DNA of 64,000 nucleotides from Kitasatospora sp. NBC_01246 (GCF_036226505.1 NZ_CP108484.1:3844001-3908000); one strand, 5' to 3'. Positions 16,256 to 23,981 are shown, counted from the first letter of the stretch. Numbers and translations are program-made. The notes: a model not told the origin generated them from the letters alone.

Positions 16256-17533
16256 ATGACGCCGCCTCGCACCAGTCTCCTCCGCCATACCGACTTCCGT
16301 CGGTTCTGGGCGGCCGACTCGGTGAGCCAGGCGGGCACCGCCGTCACGCTCATCGCCCTGCCACTCGTCGCGATCGGCACGCTGAAGGCCACGCCCTTCC
16401 AGGCGGGCCTGCTGGTGACCTTCGAATACCTGGCCTTCCTGCTCATCGGCCTGCCGGCCGGCGCCTGGGTGGACCGGGTGCGCCGGCGCCGGGTGATGGT
16501 CGTCGGCGACCTCGGCCGGGCCGCCCTGCTCGCCTCCGTCCCGATCGCCTCCTGGCTGGACTGCCTGACGCTCCTCCAGCTGTACGGGGTGGCCTTCGGG
16601 ATGTCGGTCTGCACCGCGTTCTTCGACGCGGCGCACGGCAGCTACCTGCCGCACCTCGTGGAGGACGACCAGCTGGTGGAGGCCAACGTCAAGATCGAGG
16701 CCAGCCGCAGCACCATCCAGGTCGGCGGGCCGGGCGCGGGCGGGGTGCTGGTCGGCGCGCTGACCGCACCGGTCGCGATCGTGGTCGACGCGGTGAGCTT
16801 CGTCCTCTCGGCGCTCTTCGTGGGCCGGATCAAGCGGCCCGAGGAGCGGCCCGAGATCCACCCGGACGCCAGCCTGCGGGCCGAGATCGGCGAGGGGCTG
16901 CGGTTCGTCTTCGGCGACCGGCTGCTGCGCTCGATCACGCTGACCGCGGCGATCTCCAACATGTGCGGCACCATCGGCGCCTCGATGCTGCTGGTGCTGC
17001 TGGCCGGCGAGCTCCACCTGTCGCCGTTCCTGTGCGGCCTGGTGTTCACCGCGGAGGCCGTCGGCGGCCTGATCGGGAGCCTGGTCACGGTGCGGATCGT
17101 GACCAGGTTCGGCCAGGGGCCGGCGATGTGCGCGGCGATGATCACCAGCGCCGTGCTCTGGCTGCTGGCGCTGCCGATGTACCAGGCCGACTGGCGGTTC
17201 GCGATCGCCCTGGCGCTCCAGGCGCTGGGCTGGGTGGTCTTCATGACCTTCAAGATCACCGGGGTGGCGTTCCGCCAGCAGCTCTGCCCGAAGCCGCTGC
17301 TGGGCCGGATGACCGCGACGGTGCGCTTCCTGGTCTGGGGAGCGATGCCGCTGGGCGCGCTGATCGGCGGGGTGCTGGGCCAGAGCATCGGCGTCCGCCA
17401 GGCGATGTGGGTCGGCGTGATCGGCGAGCTCTTCGCCGTCCTGCCGGTCCTCCTCTCGCCGCTGCGGCGGATGCGCGAACTGCCGGTCGCACCCGCGCCG
17501 GCGGGCGGGGCGCCGCTGGCGCTGGCCCCGTGA
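16256..17533 (+). CDS. MFS efflux transporter, second copy
   Basis: 425 residues, twelve membrane segments. It aligns with the 13851-15137 protein throughout, for example HTDFRRFWAADSVSQAGTAVTLIALP, GLPAGAWVDRVRRRRVMVVGD, and the C-terminal region AMWVGVIGELFAVLPVLLSPLRRMRELP. The ATG at 16256 fits the N-terminus of the paralogue; the frame opens 18 bp earlier. It is transcribed divergently from the ArsR-like gene across an 87-bp gap and ends 16 bp before the convergent MocR stop. Two related pumps around one regulator suggest export of closely related molecules or a redundant self-protection pair. Confidence 0.88.
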   Translation: MTPPRTSLLRHTDFRRFWAADSVSQAGTAVTLIALPLVAIGTLKATPFQAGLLVTFEYLAFLLIGLPAGAWVDRVRRRRVMVVGDLGRAALLASVPIASWLDCLTLLQLYGVAFGMSVCTAFFDAAHGSYLPHLVEDDQLVEANVKIEASRSTIQVGGPGAGGVLVGALTAPVAIVVDAVSFVLSALFVGRIKRPEERPEIHPDASLRAEIGEGLRFVFGDRLLRSITLTAAISNMCGTIGASMLLVLLAGELHLSPFLCGLVFTAEAVGGLIGSLVTVRIVTRFGQGPAMCAAMITSAVLWLLALPMYQADWRFAIALALQALGWVVFMTFKITGVAFRQQLCPKPLLGRMTATVRFLVWGAMPLGALIGGVLGQSIGVRQAMWVGVIGELFAVLPVLLSPLRRMRELPVAPAPAGGAPLALAP

Positions 17534-17549
17534 CGCCGGCCCGCCGGCA

Positions 17550-18986
17550 TCAGGCCGCCGCCTGCGTCCGCCGGCTCCCCCGGCCGGTCAGCTGGACCTC
17601 CCGCCAGGCCTCCGCGAGGCGCCCGCAGCCCGCGACCAGCGTCCGCTCGTCGGCGACGAAGGGGATCCGGATATGGCTCTCCAGCGTGCCGTCCACGCCG
17701 AACCGGCCGCCGGAGAGGATCTCCAGCCCGCGCCGGCCCGCCGCCTGCGCCAGCGGCGAGCCCAGCCTGGCGCCGAGGTCCACCCAGAGCGAGAGCCCGC
17801 CGTGCGGCAGCGTGAACCGCCAGTCGGGGAAGTCCCGCGCCAGCAGGTCGACCAGCACCCGGCGGCGCTCCAGCAGCAGCTCCCGCCGCTCCCGCAGCAG
17901 GCCGGCGCCGGCCTCCAGCACCCGCAGCGCGATGAGCTGGGTGAGCAGCGAGTTGCCGGTGTCGACGAGGTTGCGCAGCCCGATCAGCCGGGCGATCACC
18001 GACTTGGAGGCGCGGATCCAGCCGACCCGCAGGCCGGCCCAGCAGGTCTTGCTCATGGTGCCGATGGTGATGACGTGATCGGGCGTCGACCAGGCGGCCA
18101 TCGGCGGCGGAAGCTCACCGCCGTCGAGCGCGAGTTCGCGCAGCGCCTCGTCCACCACCAGGTACGTCCCGGAGCCGCGCGAGGCGTCGACGATCGCGGA
18201 CCGCGCGGAGTCCGGCATCACCAGGCCGGTCGGGTTGTGGAAGTCCGGCATCAGGTAGGCCAGCCGCGGCGCCTCCTGGCGCAGCGCGGACTTCCAGACG
18301 TCGGTGTTCCAGCCGTCGGCGCCGAGGCCCACGGTCAGCAGCCGGCGGCCCAGCGCCCGGGTCAGGTCGAGCACGTTGGGGTACGTCGGGCTGTCGGTCA
18401 TCACCGCCTCGCCCGGGCGCGACAGCAGGCGGATGAGCAGGCCGAGCGCGTGGTCGGCGCCGGCCGTCACCAGGATCTGGCCGGGGTCGGTCGGCGCACC
18501 CCGGCGGGTGAAGTCCTCGGCGATCGTCCGGCGCAGGTCGGCCACCCCCGCCACGTCGTAGCCGAGCAGGTGGGAGTAGCGGCCGAGGTCACCGGCGGCC
18601 AGCCGGGTCGCGGTGCCGAGGACGGCCTCCGGCGCGGGCAGCGAGGCCACCGCCAGGTCGATCGACCCGGCGCTGCGGGCCGCCAGCGAGTACGGGGCCC
18701 GCGTCCGCCGGCCGGGCTCCGGCAGCCGGACGAACGAGCCCGCCCCGCGGTCGCTCGCCAGGAAGCCCCGCTCACGCAGGATCCGGTACGCGGCGGTGAC
18801 GGTGTTGCGGCTGAGCCCGCACTGGACGGCGAAGGTCCGCTCGGCCGGGAGCCGGGCGCCGGCCGGCAGCCGGCCGTCGGAGATCAGCACCTGGAAGGCC
18901 TCCGCGAGGTCCGCGTAGGCCGGGCCGGCCGCTCTCCACTCGCCGAGCATCCGCACGACCTGGGAGGCCGTCAGCGCGTAGCTCAA
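17550..18986 (-). CDS. MocR-type regulator (GntR HTH + aminotransferase-like domain)
   Basis: 478 residues. The N-terminal GntR winged helix reads LISDGRLPAGARLPAERTFAVQ then LSRNTVTAAYRILRERGFL. The C-terminal fold-type I aminotransferase domain has the PLP lysine in TIGTMSKTCWAGLRVGW. MocR proteins use PLP as a sensor and usually control vitamin B6, GABA or amino-acid pathways. The start is TTG 18986, whose TTGA overlaps the stop of the 107-residue gene by 4 bp; an extension to 19160 would overlap that gene almost fully. It is convergent with the MFS gene at 16256. It may control the cluster in response to an amino-acid- or PLP-linked signal. Confidence 0.88.
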   Translation of the reverse strand: MSYALTASQVVRMLGEWRAAGPAYADLAEAFQVLISDGRLPAGARLPAERTFAVQCGLSRNTVTAAYRILRERGFLASDRGAGSFVRLPEPGRRTRAPYSLAARSAGSIDLAVASLPAPEAVLGTATRLAAGDLGRYSHLLGYDVAGVADLRRTIAEDFTRRGAPTDPGQILVTAGADHALGLLIRLLSRPGEAVMTDSPTYPNVLDLTRALGRRLLTVGLGADGWNTDVWKSALRQEAPRLAYLMPDFHNPTGLVMPDSARSAIVDASRGSGTYLVVDEALRELALDGGELPPPMAAWSTPDHVITIGTMSKTCWAGLRVGWIRASKSVIARLIGLRNLVDTGNSLLTQLIALRVLEAGAGLLRERRELLLERRRVLVDLLARDFPDWRFTLPHGGLSLWVDLGARLGSPLAQAAGRRGLEILSGGRFGVDGTLESHIRIPFVADERTLVAGCGRLAEAWREVQLTGRGSRRTQAAA

Positions 18987-19306
18987 CGCGCCGACGGACC
19001 GGCGGAGGCGAGGTCCGCTTCGGTCCCGCTGAAGGGGGAGTTCAGCCGGACGCCCACCGAGCAGGGCACCGGACCGGTCCGGGCGGCGGTGGCGTTGGTC
19101 AGCATCTCGCCCAGCTGCCGGGCGTTCTCCTCGGTGAGGATGAACTCGATGCGGTCGCACCGCTCGGAGTTCCGGCCGTGCCGGCCGACCAGGACGTGGA
19201 GGGAGACGTTGCCCTCCGCGTCGAGCGTGGCCGTGACCGTCCCGTCGACCACTCCGGGGATCACGTCGCTGAACTGGCCCGAATCAATCTGAGGTGTCGT
19301 CATCAT
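18983..19306 (-). CDS. small hypothetical protein translationally coupled to MocR gene
   Basis: 107 residues, not recognised. It starts at tandem ATGs (19306/19303) behind GAGAGGA. The sequence lacks a signal peptide or membrane segment. The middle part VTATLDAEGNVSLHVLVG looks like beta strands, followed by an RIEFILTEENARQLGEMLTNA helix. The stop overlaps the MocR start in a TTGA arrangement, so the two are made together and may interact. It could be a small ligand-binding or carrier-like partner, but no carrier (DSL) serine motif is visible. Confidence 0.7.
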   Translation of the reverse strand: MMTTPQIDSGQFSDVIPGVVDGTVTATLDAEGNVSLHVLVGRHGRNSERCDRIEFILTEENARQLGEMLTNATAARTGPVPCSVGVRLNSPFSGTEADLASAGPSAR

Positions 19307-19364
19307 TGGCTTCCTCTCATCGGTGTGGCGGCACGCGCCGGGGCGCGTCGGGGCGGTCGTCGGC

Positions 19365-20360
19365 TCAGGCCGGACCGGACTGCGGGAAGTCGGAGGAGTG
19401 CTCCGGGGCCAGCTGGGCGCCGGGGCGCAGCGCCACGGCCGCGTGGTTCACGGCGGTGGCGGCCTCGCCGAACCCGACCGAGATCAGCGGGACCCGGCCC
19501 TCGTAGGTGCAGCCGTCACCGACCGCGTAGACCTGCGGCAGGCTGGTCCGCATCGCCGGGTCGACCAGGATCTGGCGGTTCTCCAGCTTCAGGCCCCAGT
19601 CGGCGATGGGGCCCAGCTGGGAGGAGAAGCCGAGCGCGGCGACCAGCGCCTGGGCGGGCAGCTCCAGTTCGCCCTCGGCCCCCCGGACGGTGACGCCCTC
19701 CAGCCGGTCCGCGCCGTGGCAGGCGGTGACCTGGGCGTCGGTGACGACCCGGACCGGGGCGGCGTACAGCTGCTTCACGCTGTGCTCGTGGGCCCGGAAG
19801 CTGCCGCGCCGGTGGACGACGGTGACCGACCGGGCGATCGGGGCCAGTGCCAGTGCCCAGTCCACCGCGCTGTCGCCGCCGCCGACGATCACCACGTCCC
19901 GGTCGCGGTGCTCCTCCAGCCGGGGCACGTGGTAGGCGACGCCCCGGCCCTCGAAGGGCAGCGAGCACGGCAGGGTTCGGGGCACCACGCGGCCGATGCC
20001 GGCCGAGATCACCACCGCCCCGGCGAGGACCCGGCTGCCCGCGTCGGTGGTGATCTCCCACCCGGCGCCGTTCGGCGTGAGGGTGGTGGCGGTCTGCCCG
20101 AGCAGGTAGCGGGGGTCGAAGGTCGCCGCCTGCTCCAGCAGGTTGTCGACCAACTCCCGCCCCTTGACCGCGACATGGCCGGCCACGTCGTACAGCCGCT
20201 TCTCGGGGTACAGCGCGGCGACCTGGCCGCCCGGCTGCTCCAGCGCGTCGATGACCGCGCTGGTCAGGCCGCGGAAGCCGGCGTAGTAGGCGCCGTACAG
20301 GCCCGCGGGGCCGGCTCCGACGATGGCGATGTCGACAGTGGACTCGGTGGCTGGCGCCAC
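19365..20360 (-). CDS. ferredoxin-NADP+ reductase, thioredoxin-reductase-like (YumC type)
   Basis: 331 residues with two dinucleotide-binding motifs: FAD site AIVGAGPAGLYGAYYAG near 12-28 and NADPH site VVIVGGGDSAVDWA. VVHRRGSFRAHEHSV follows, the signature of the YumC subgroup. The CxxC active site of thioredoxin reductase is absent; the C-terminal motif VYAVGDGCTYEGRVPLISVGFGEAA is the FAD-contacting end. GTG 20360 has GGAG six bases upstream. It would move electrons from NADPH to a ferredoxin. The only ferredoxin domain seen in the window is the GNAT fusion at 9475-10215, so I infer the pair feeds the di-iron oxidase. It follows the StrR-like gene with a 210-bp gap. Confidence 0.87.
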   Translation of the reverse strand: MAPATESTVDIAIVGAGPAGLYGAYYAGFRGLTSAVIDALEQPGGQVAALYPEKRLYDVAGHVAVKGRELVDNLLEQAATFDPRYLLGQTATTLTPNGAGWEITTDAGSRVLAGAVVISAGIGRVVPRTLPCSLPFEGRGVAYHVPRLEEHRDRDVVIVGGGDSAVDWALALAPIARSVTVVHRRGSFRAHEHSVKQLYAAPVRVVTDAQVTACHGADRLEGVTVRGAEGELELPAQALVAALGFSSQLGPIADWGLKLENRQILVDPAMRTSLPQVYAVGDGCTYEGRVPLISVGFGEAATAVNHAAVALRPGAQLAPEHSSDFPQSGPA

Positions 20361-20570
20361 GGCCGTCTCCTTTGGTGTTCGGAAGCAGGGATGGTCGCGG
20401 TCCGGCCGGCCAGGGCGCCGGCCCGGGATCCGGGGCCGGCGGTGCCGGCGCGCTGCGGGCGCCGGGCACGGGAGAAGGCGGGACGGACGCGCGGAGAGCC
20501 ACCACGCCGGGGGCTCTCGTCGCACTCACGGCAGCAGCGCGTCGATCCTCGCAACGCCTCTGATCGAGCG

Positions 20571-21557
20571 TCAAGAAGCCTTGGGTCGGCCATCGTCCGG
20601 GACGTCGGCGCGCTGGGCGAGCTCCTCGGCGAAGCGGCTCCACTCGCGCGCGAAGCTGCTCGCCAGGTCGGCCACGGCGGCGGCGCAGTGCGGCGGCACG
20701 GCGGCGATCAGCTCCTGACCGGTCCGCGCGTCGAAGTCGTGGGTGCCCAGCCAGCGCAGCAGCAGCCGGCCGGATTCGGTGAACCGCAGCGACGGGTCCT
20801 TGGCGAGCCGCTCCAGGATGCCCGACCGGTCGGCCGGCTCCGGGGTCCGGGACCGCTGGGCGGTCCGGGCCGGGAGGGCGCGGCGGTCCTGCCGCGGGAC
20901 CCGGCCGGCCAGCCGGAGCGGGTCCTCGCCCTGCCGCAGCAGCCGGCGCACCTCGTGCGCGGTGCTGGACGAGATGCCGACGGCCTGCGAGATCTCCCGC
21001 AGGGTCGCCTCGGGCCGCTCGGTCAGCAGCGCGACCGCGGCCCGGCGCCCCTCGACCGGATCCACCGGACGGATCCGCCCGTCCTGGCCGACCCGGGCGC
21101 TCGACTGAGGATTTTCCTCGCTCGACCGGCGCCGGATCGCCCCCACGGTCTTCGGCGACAGCCCGGTGGTGCGGGCGATCGCCCGGTCCGACCAGCCCGG
21201 GTGGGAGGCGAGGATCCGGGTGGCCGCCGCCCGGCGGTCCCCCAGGGTCAGCGGGAGGCCGTGCGCCACGTTGGCCTCCACCGAGCGGATGAAGATCTCC
21301 TCCTCCGGCCCGTCCAGGTACCGCACCCTGATCTGGCGCTCGCCGCGCATGGCGGCGGCGCGCAACCGGTGCATGCCGTCGACCACCCGCCGGGTGGCCC
21401 GGTGCACCAGGATCGGGTCGAAGGCCGTCCCGCTCTGGGCAAGCGTCTCTACATGTCCGCTGTCCTCGCCCGCGAGCCGCGGCGAGTCGGCCGGCCTCAA
21501 CTCGGCGATCGGCACGCTGTTGACCTCGGACGTGACAGCCCCCGTCACTGCCACCAC
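20571..21557 (-). CDS. StrR-family pathway-specific transcriptional regulator (ParB-like N-terminal domain)
   Basis: 328 residues. VPIAELRPADSPRL near the N-terminus, then DPILVHRATRRVVDGMHRLRAA, AHGLPLTLGDRRAAATRIL and HPGWSDRAIARTTGLSPKTVGAIRR follow the StrR pattern: a ParB-like fold then a HTH. StrR-type proteins activate antibiotic clusters (streptomycin, novobiocin, glycopeptides). The protein continues with a second HTH-like region (TLREISQAVGISSSTAHEVRRLL). GTG 21557 is chosen for the GGAG site six bases upstream; the open frame upstream to 22028 runs through the peptide gene on the other strand. It is divergent from the small peptide gene. Probable activator of the neighbouring operons. 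Confidence 0.87.
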   Translation of the reverse strand: MVAVTGAVTSEVNSVPIAELRPADSPRLAGEDSGHVETLAQSGTAFDPILVHRATRRVVDGMHRLRAAAMRGERQIRVRYLDGPEEEIFIRSVEANVAHGLPLTLGDRRAAATRILASHPGWSDRAIARTTGLSPKTVGAIRRRSSEENPQSSARVGQDGRIRPVDPVEGRRAAVALLTERPEATLREISQAVGISSSTAHEVRRLLRQGEDPLRLAGRVPRQDRRALPARTAQRSRTPEPADRSGILERLAKDPSLRFTESGRLLLRWLGTHDFDARTGQELIAAVPPHCAAAVADLASSFAREWSRFAEELAQRADVPDDGRPKAS

Positions 21558-21601
21558 CCCCTTCTCCGCTACAGCCTCATAAGACAGCACCCTTCGATCG
21601 C

Positions 21602-21640
21602 TTGCCAAGTTTGTCAATCTCTTTGGCAGATGCTTGTCAA
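21602..21640. promoter_or_regulatory. cluster of TTGNCAA repeats between divergent genes
   Basis: Within 39 bp lie TTGCCAA (21602-21608), TTGTCAA (21611-21617), the inverse TTTGGCA (21622-21628) and TTGTCAA (21634-21640). The array sits between the StrR-like gene and the peptide gene. The last copy is part of the peptide promoter -35, and another TTGACAA lies in the XRE promoter at 21989. It looks like a binding-site array for one of the adjacent regulators. Confidence 0.5.
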
Positions 21641-21662
21641 ATAACCCCAGGTGGGCTACGTT
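21634..21662 (+). promoter_or_regulatory. promoter of small secreted peptide gene
   Basis: TTGTCA (21634-21639), a 17-bp spacer and TACGTT (21657-21662), a good match to the main vegetative sigma consensus. Predicted start is near 21669, with a leader of about 73 nt. Confidence 0.65.
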
Positions 21663-21741
21663 GCCGCTGCGGAGTGATCGGGGGGAAGCCGGCCCGTACC
21701 GCCGCCAGGATTCACTGCTGAACAACCCTAGGGAAAGCACG

Positions 21742-21915
21742 ATGAACACACTCCGCCGCACGCTCGCGCTCACCGGACTGGCGGTGGTCCTCGCATTCGG
21801 CGCCGCCCAGAGCATCCATGCCCTGACGGCCCACTCGGGCTCCGCCACCACGGCCGGAAAGGACATCACGATCGTCGTACCGGACGGCAAGGAGGGCGAC
21901 ATCGAGTGGCCGTGA
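21742..21915 (+). CDS. small secreted peptide precursor, possible signalling peptide
   Basis: 57 residues. The N-terminus has RR then a hydrophobic core LALTGLAVVLAFGA and an AQSIHA-like cleavage site near residue 27, leaving a mature peptide of about 30 residues ending in GDIEWP. Start ATG 21742 has a weak AGGGAAAG site. The gene has its own good promoter and is followed by a hairpin terminator, so it is a real unit. It stands immediately upstream of an XRE-TPR regulator gene, the arrangement of propeptide/receptor quorum-sensing pairs. No homologue was recognised; it could equally be a small secreted protein without signalling function. Confidence 0.7.
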   Translation: MNTLRRTLALTGLAVVLAFGAAQSIHALTAHSGSATTAGKDITIVVPDGKEGDIEWP

Positions 21916-21949
21916 GCCGCTCCGACCAGCCCTGATTCCACTGCGCGCG

Positions 21950-21977
21950 GGCCCCGGTTGACAGAATTGCCGGGGCC
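21950..21977 (+). terminator. terminator of peptide gene
   Basis: 8-bp stem GGCCCCGG / CCGGGGCC with a 12-nt loop, 34 nt after the stop of the peptide gene. Confidence 0.6.
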
Positions 21978-21988
21978 CCGGTGCGGGC

Positions 21989-22019
21989 TTGACAAATGGC
22001 GGTGGCGCTGTGGCAGTGT
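21989..22019 (+). promoter_or_regulatory. candidate leaderless promoter of the XRE-TPR gene
   Basis: A consensus TTGACA at 21989-21994 and CAGTGT at 22014-22019 (19-bp spacing) end seven bases before ATG 22027. No ribosome site precedes that ATG, which suggests a leaderless mRNA. Confidence 0.4.
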
Positions 22020-22026
22020 CGTCGCC

Positions 22027-23271
22027 ATGCTCCAGACGTCCCTCCAAACCCTGCCACAGCCCTACTTCGGCATCCGGCTACGGACGATCCGGCAGAACCG
22101 AGGCATCTCGCAGGCCCAGCTGACAGGGCCCGGCATGTCCGCCGCCTACCTCTCCCGTCTGGAGTCGGGCAGCCGCCCGCCGACCGACCGCGCGGTGGCC
22201 TACCTCTGCGACAAGCTGGACCTGCCGCTCTCGTCGTTCCAGGCCGAACCGACCGACCGCACCGCCGAGACGCTCGCCATGGTGGTCTCCGGGAGCGACG
22301 CCGAGGACGCCACCCGGATGCTGCTGGACACCGTGCAGCAGGGCGTCCCGACCCACCCCGCGCTGCGCTGGCAGTCCCTCTGGATGCTGGCCGAGAACCA
22401 GCGCAAGAGCGGCGCCCGCCAGGACCAGCAGCGCACCCTGCAGTCGCTCACCGAGCTGAGCGACCAGATCGAACACCCGCACCTACAGGTCAGAGCCAGG
22501 GTCCAGCTCGCCCGATGTCAGAGGACCACCGGCGACGTCCCCGCCGCCCACCGGATGGCCACCGAGGCCTACGCACTCGCCACCGAGCACCAGCTCTCCC
22601 GCAGCGACCTGACCCGCACCCTGCTCGTCCTGATCTCCGTCGAGGCCGAGACCGGCCGGCTGGTCGAGGCCCTCGACCACACCGACCAGGTGCTCCGGCT
22701 CGTCGACGAACTCCCGGTCACCCTGCGCGCCGAGACGTTCTGGACGGCCGGCAGCATCCGGATCCGCCAGGGCCGGCACGCCGAGGCCGCCGCCCTGCTG
22801 GAACAGGCCATGGACCTGCTGGGCGCCGGCAACGAGGAACTCGTGCTCTGGATGCGGCTGAGACTCGCCGCCGCCTCGCTCTACCTGCGGATGGACCCGC
22901 GCCGCACCGACCAGGCCGAACGCCGGCTCCGCGAGGCCGCCCCGGCCGTCGAGCTGCTGAACCTGCCGGTCCACCAGCAGGAGTTCCTCACCCTCCGGGC
23001 CCACCTGGCCTTCCACCAGGACGACCACCCGGCCGCCCTGGAGCTCTGCGAACGGCTCGGCGACCACCCCGAGCACCTCTCCTTTCGGGACCGCGTCCGG
23101 CACCTCATGCTGCGCAGCCAGCTGCGCATCCTGAACGGTGAGCGCGACGCCGCCATCCGGGAACTCGAACAACTCGCCCAACAGGCCCAGGAAGCGGCCA
23201 ACATCGACCTCGCCTCCGAGGTCTGGCGCTCCCTCGCCGTCACGCTGGCCCAGGCCGAACGCCCCGCCTGA
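22027..23271 (+). CDS. XRE-family HTH regulator with TPR-like C-terminal domain
   Basis: 414 residues. Residues about 15-75 are a Cro/C1-type HTH (IRLRTIRQNRGISQAQLTG then SAAYLSRLESGSRPPTDRA). The rest is purely helical with repeated A/L-rich helix pairs of about 35-40 residues (AHRMATEAYALATEHQL, EALDHTDQVLRLVDELP, AEAAALLEQAMDLLG), the look of TPR repeats. The HTH+TPR layout is that of RRNPP peptide-receptor regulators and of several Streptomyces regulators. ATG 22027 is preferred over an upstream start at 21958. The gene follows the secreted peptide gene by 111 bp, which supports peptide sensing as a hypothesis. Its targets may include the TTGNCAA sites nearby. Confidence 0.85.
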   Translation: MLQTSLQTLPQPYFGIRLRTIRQNRGISQAQLTGPGMSAAYLSRLESGSRPPTDRAVAYLCDKLDLPLSSFQAEPTDRTAETLAMVVSGSDAEDATRMLLDTVQQGVPTHPALRWQSLWMLAENQRKSGARQDQQRTLQSLTELSDQIEHPHLQVRARVQLARCQRTTGDVPAAHRMATEAYALATEHQLSRSDLTRTLLVLISVEAETGRLVEALDHTDQVLRLVDELPVTLRAETFWTAGSIRIRQGRHAEAAALLEQAMDLLGAGNEELVLWMRLRLAAASLYLRMDPRRTDQAERRLREAAPAVELLNLPVHQQEFLTLRAHLAFHQDDHPAALELCERLGDHPEHLSFRDRVRHLMLRSQLRILNGERDAAIRELEQLAQQAQEAANIDLASEVWRSLAVTLAQAERPA

Positions 23272-23454
23272 GCCGACCGGTCCGCCTTCCGGTCACCGTC
23301 GGTCACGATCCGACCCACCGGTGGAGTACGGACCCCGCTCGAACGTCGCGACGCGATGTGCCGGCGGCCGGAGAACCCGGCTCAGCACTCGCGCACCGCG
23401 CCCCCTCGGTGGCCCCGTGCCGACCCCGCCGGCCGCCACCCGCGCAGCACCCCG

Positions 23455-23646
23455 CCTCCTCCGCCGTCGCCGTTGCTCGCCGCCGGTCGTCTCGTGCTGC
23501 CCCCGTACCGCCCTCGCGCCTCCTCCGCCGTCGCCGTTGCTCGCCGCCGGTCGTCTCGTGCTGCCCCCGTACCGCCCTCGCGCCTCCTCCGCCGTCGCCG
23601 TTGCTCGCCGCCGGTCGTCTCGTGCTGCCCCCGTACCGCCCTCACG
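23455..23646. repeat. three tandem copies of a 64-bp unit
   Basis: Copies start at 23455, 23519 and 23583 and are identical except for one substitution near the end of the third (CACG for CGCG). The unit begins CCTCCTCCGCC and is C-rich on the plus strand. Near-perfect identity indicates recent duplication. It is non-coding as far as can be seen. Confidence 0.95.
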
Positions 23647-23981
23647 CTGCCCTCGCGTACTGCCCCGTCGCACGGCTTCGCGGTGCCCTTTCGTGCGCTC
23701 CCGCGCTCCCTGTGTCTCCCCCGCCGCGGCGCCACGCTCCGGCGCACGCCGGGGCGGGAGGACGGCCGGGTGCCTTTCCCCATCGCCACGGATTCCGTCC
23801 TGAATTTGGCGATGATCACACCTAATGCCCATATCCGGAAGATCTCCGGCCACTTAGCACCGTTCCGCGAACCCACGAAGACCGGCATAGCCGACATGTC
23901 CTGACGGGGGACATGAGAATTGCCCCGGAATCCCTTCCGAATCCTTGACAGCCGGCCCCGTCCACGCCGCGACAGCCCTGC

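Noticed and set aside
20416..20441. Terminator between the StrR-like gene and the ferredoxin reductase
   Set aside because: A 9-bp GC-rich inverted repeat exists but lies in generally repetitive GC sequence with no T-run, too weak to list.
13494..21700. Classic StrR box (GTTCGACTG-N11-CAGTCGAAC)
   Set aside because: I scanned the cluster intergenic regions by eye and found no convincing match, so no StrR site is claimed.
5577..23271. bldA (TTA codon) control of the cluster
   Set aside because: No TTA codon was noticed in the gene starts I translated, but I did not scan every codon, so no claim is made.
23455..23646. CRISPR array
   Set aside because: The copies are directly adjacent with no unique spacers between them, and no cas gene is nearby.
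23293..23853. Frames over the 64-bp repeats that look like Gly/Arg-rich proteins
   Set aside because: The repeat length is not a multiple of three, so reading frame shifts between copies; no ribosome site, no domain.
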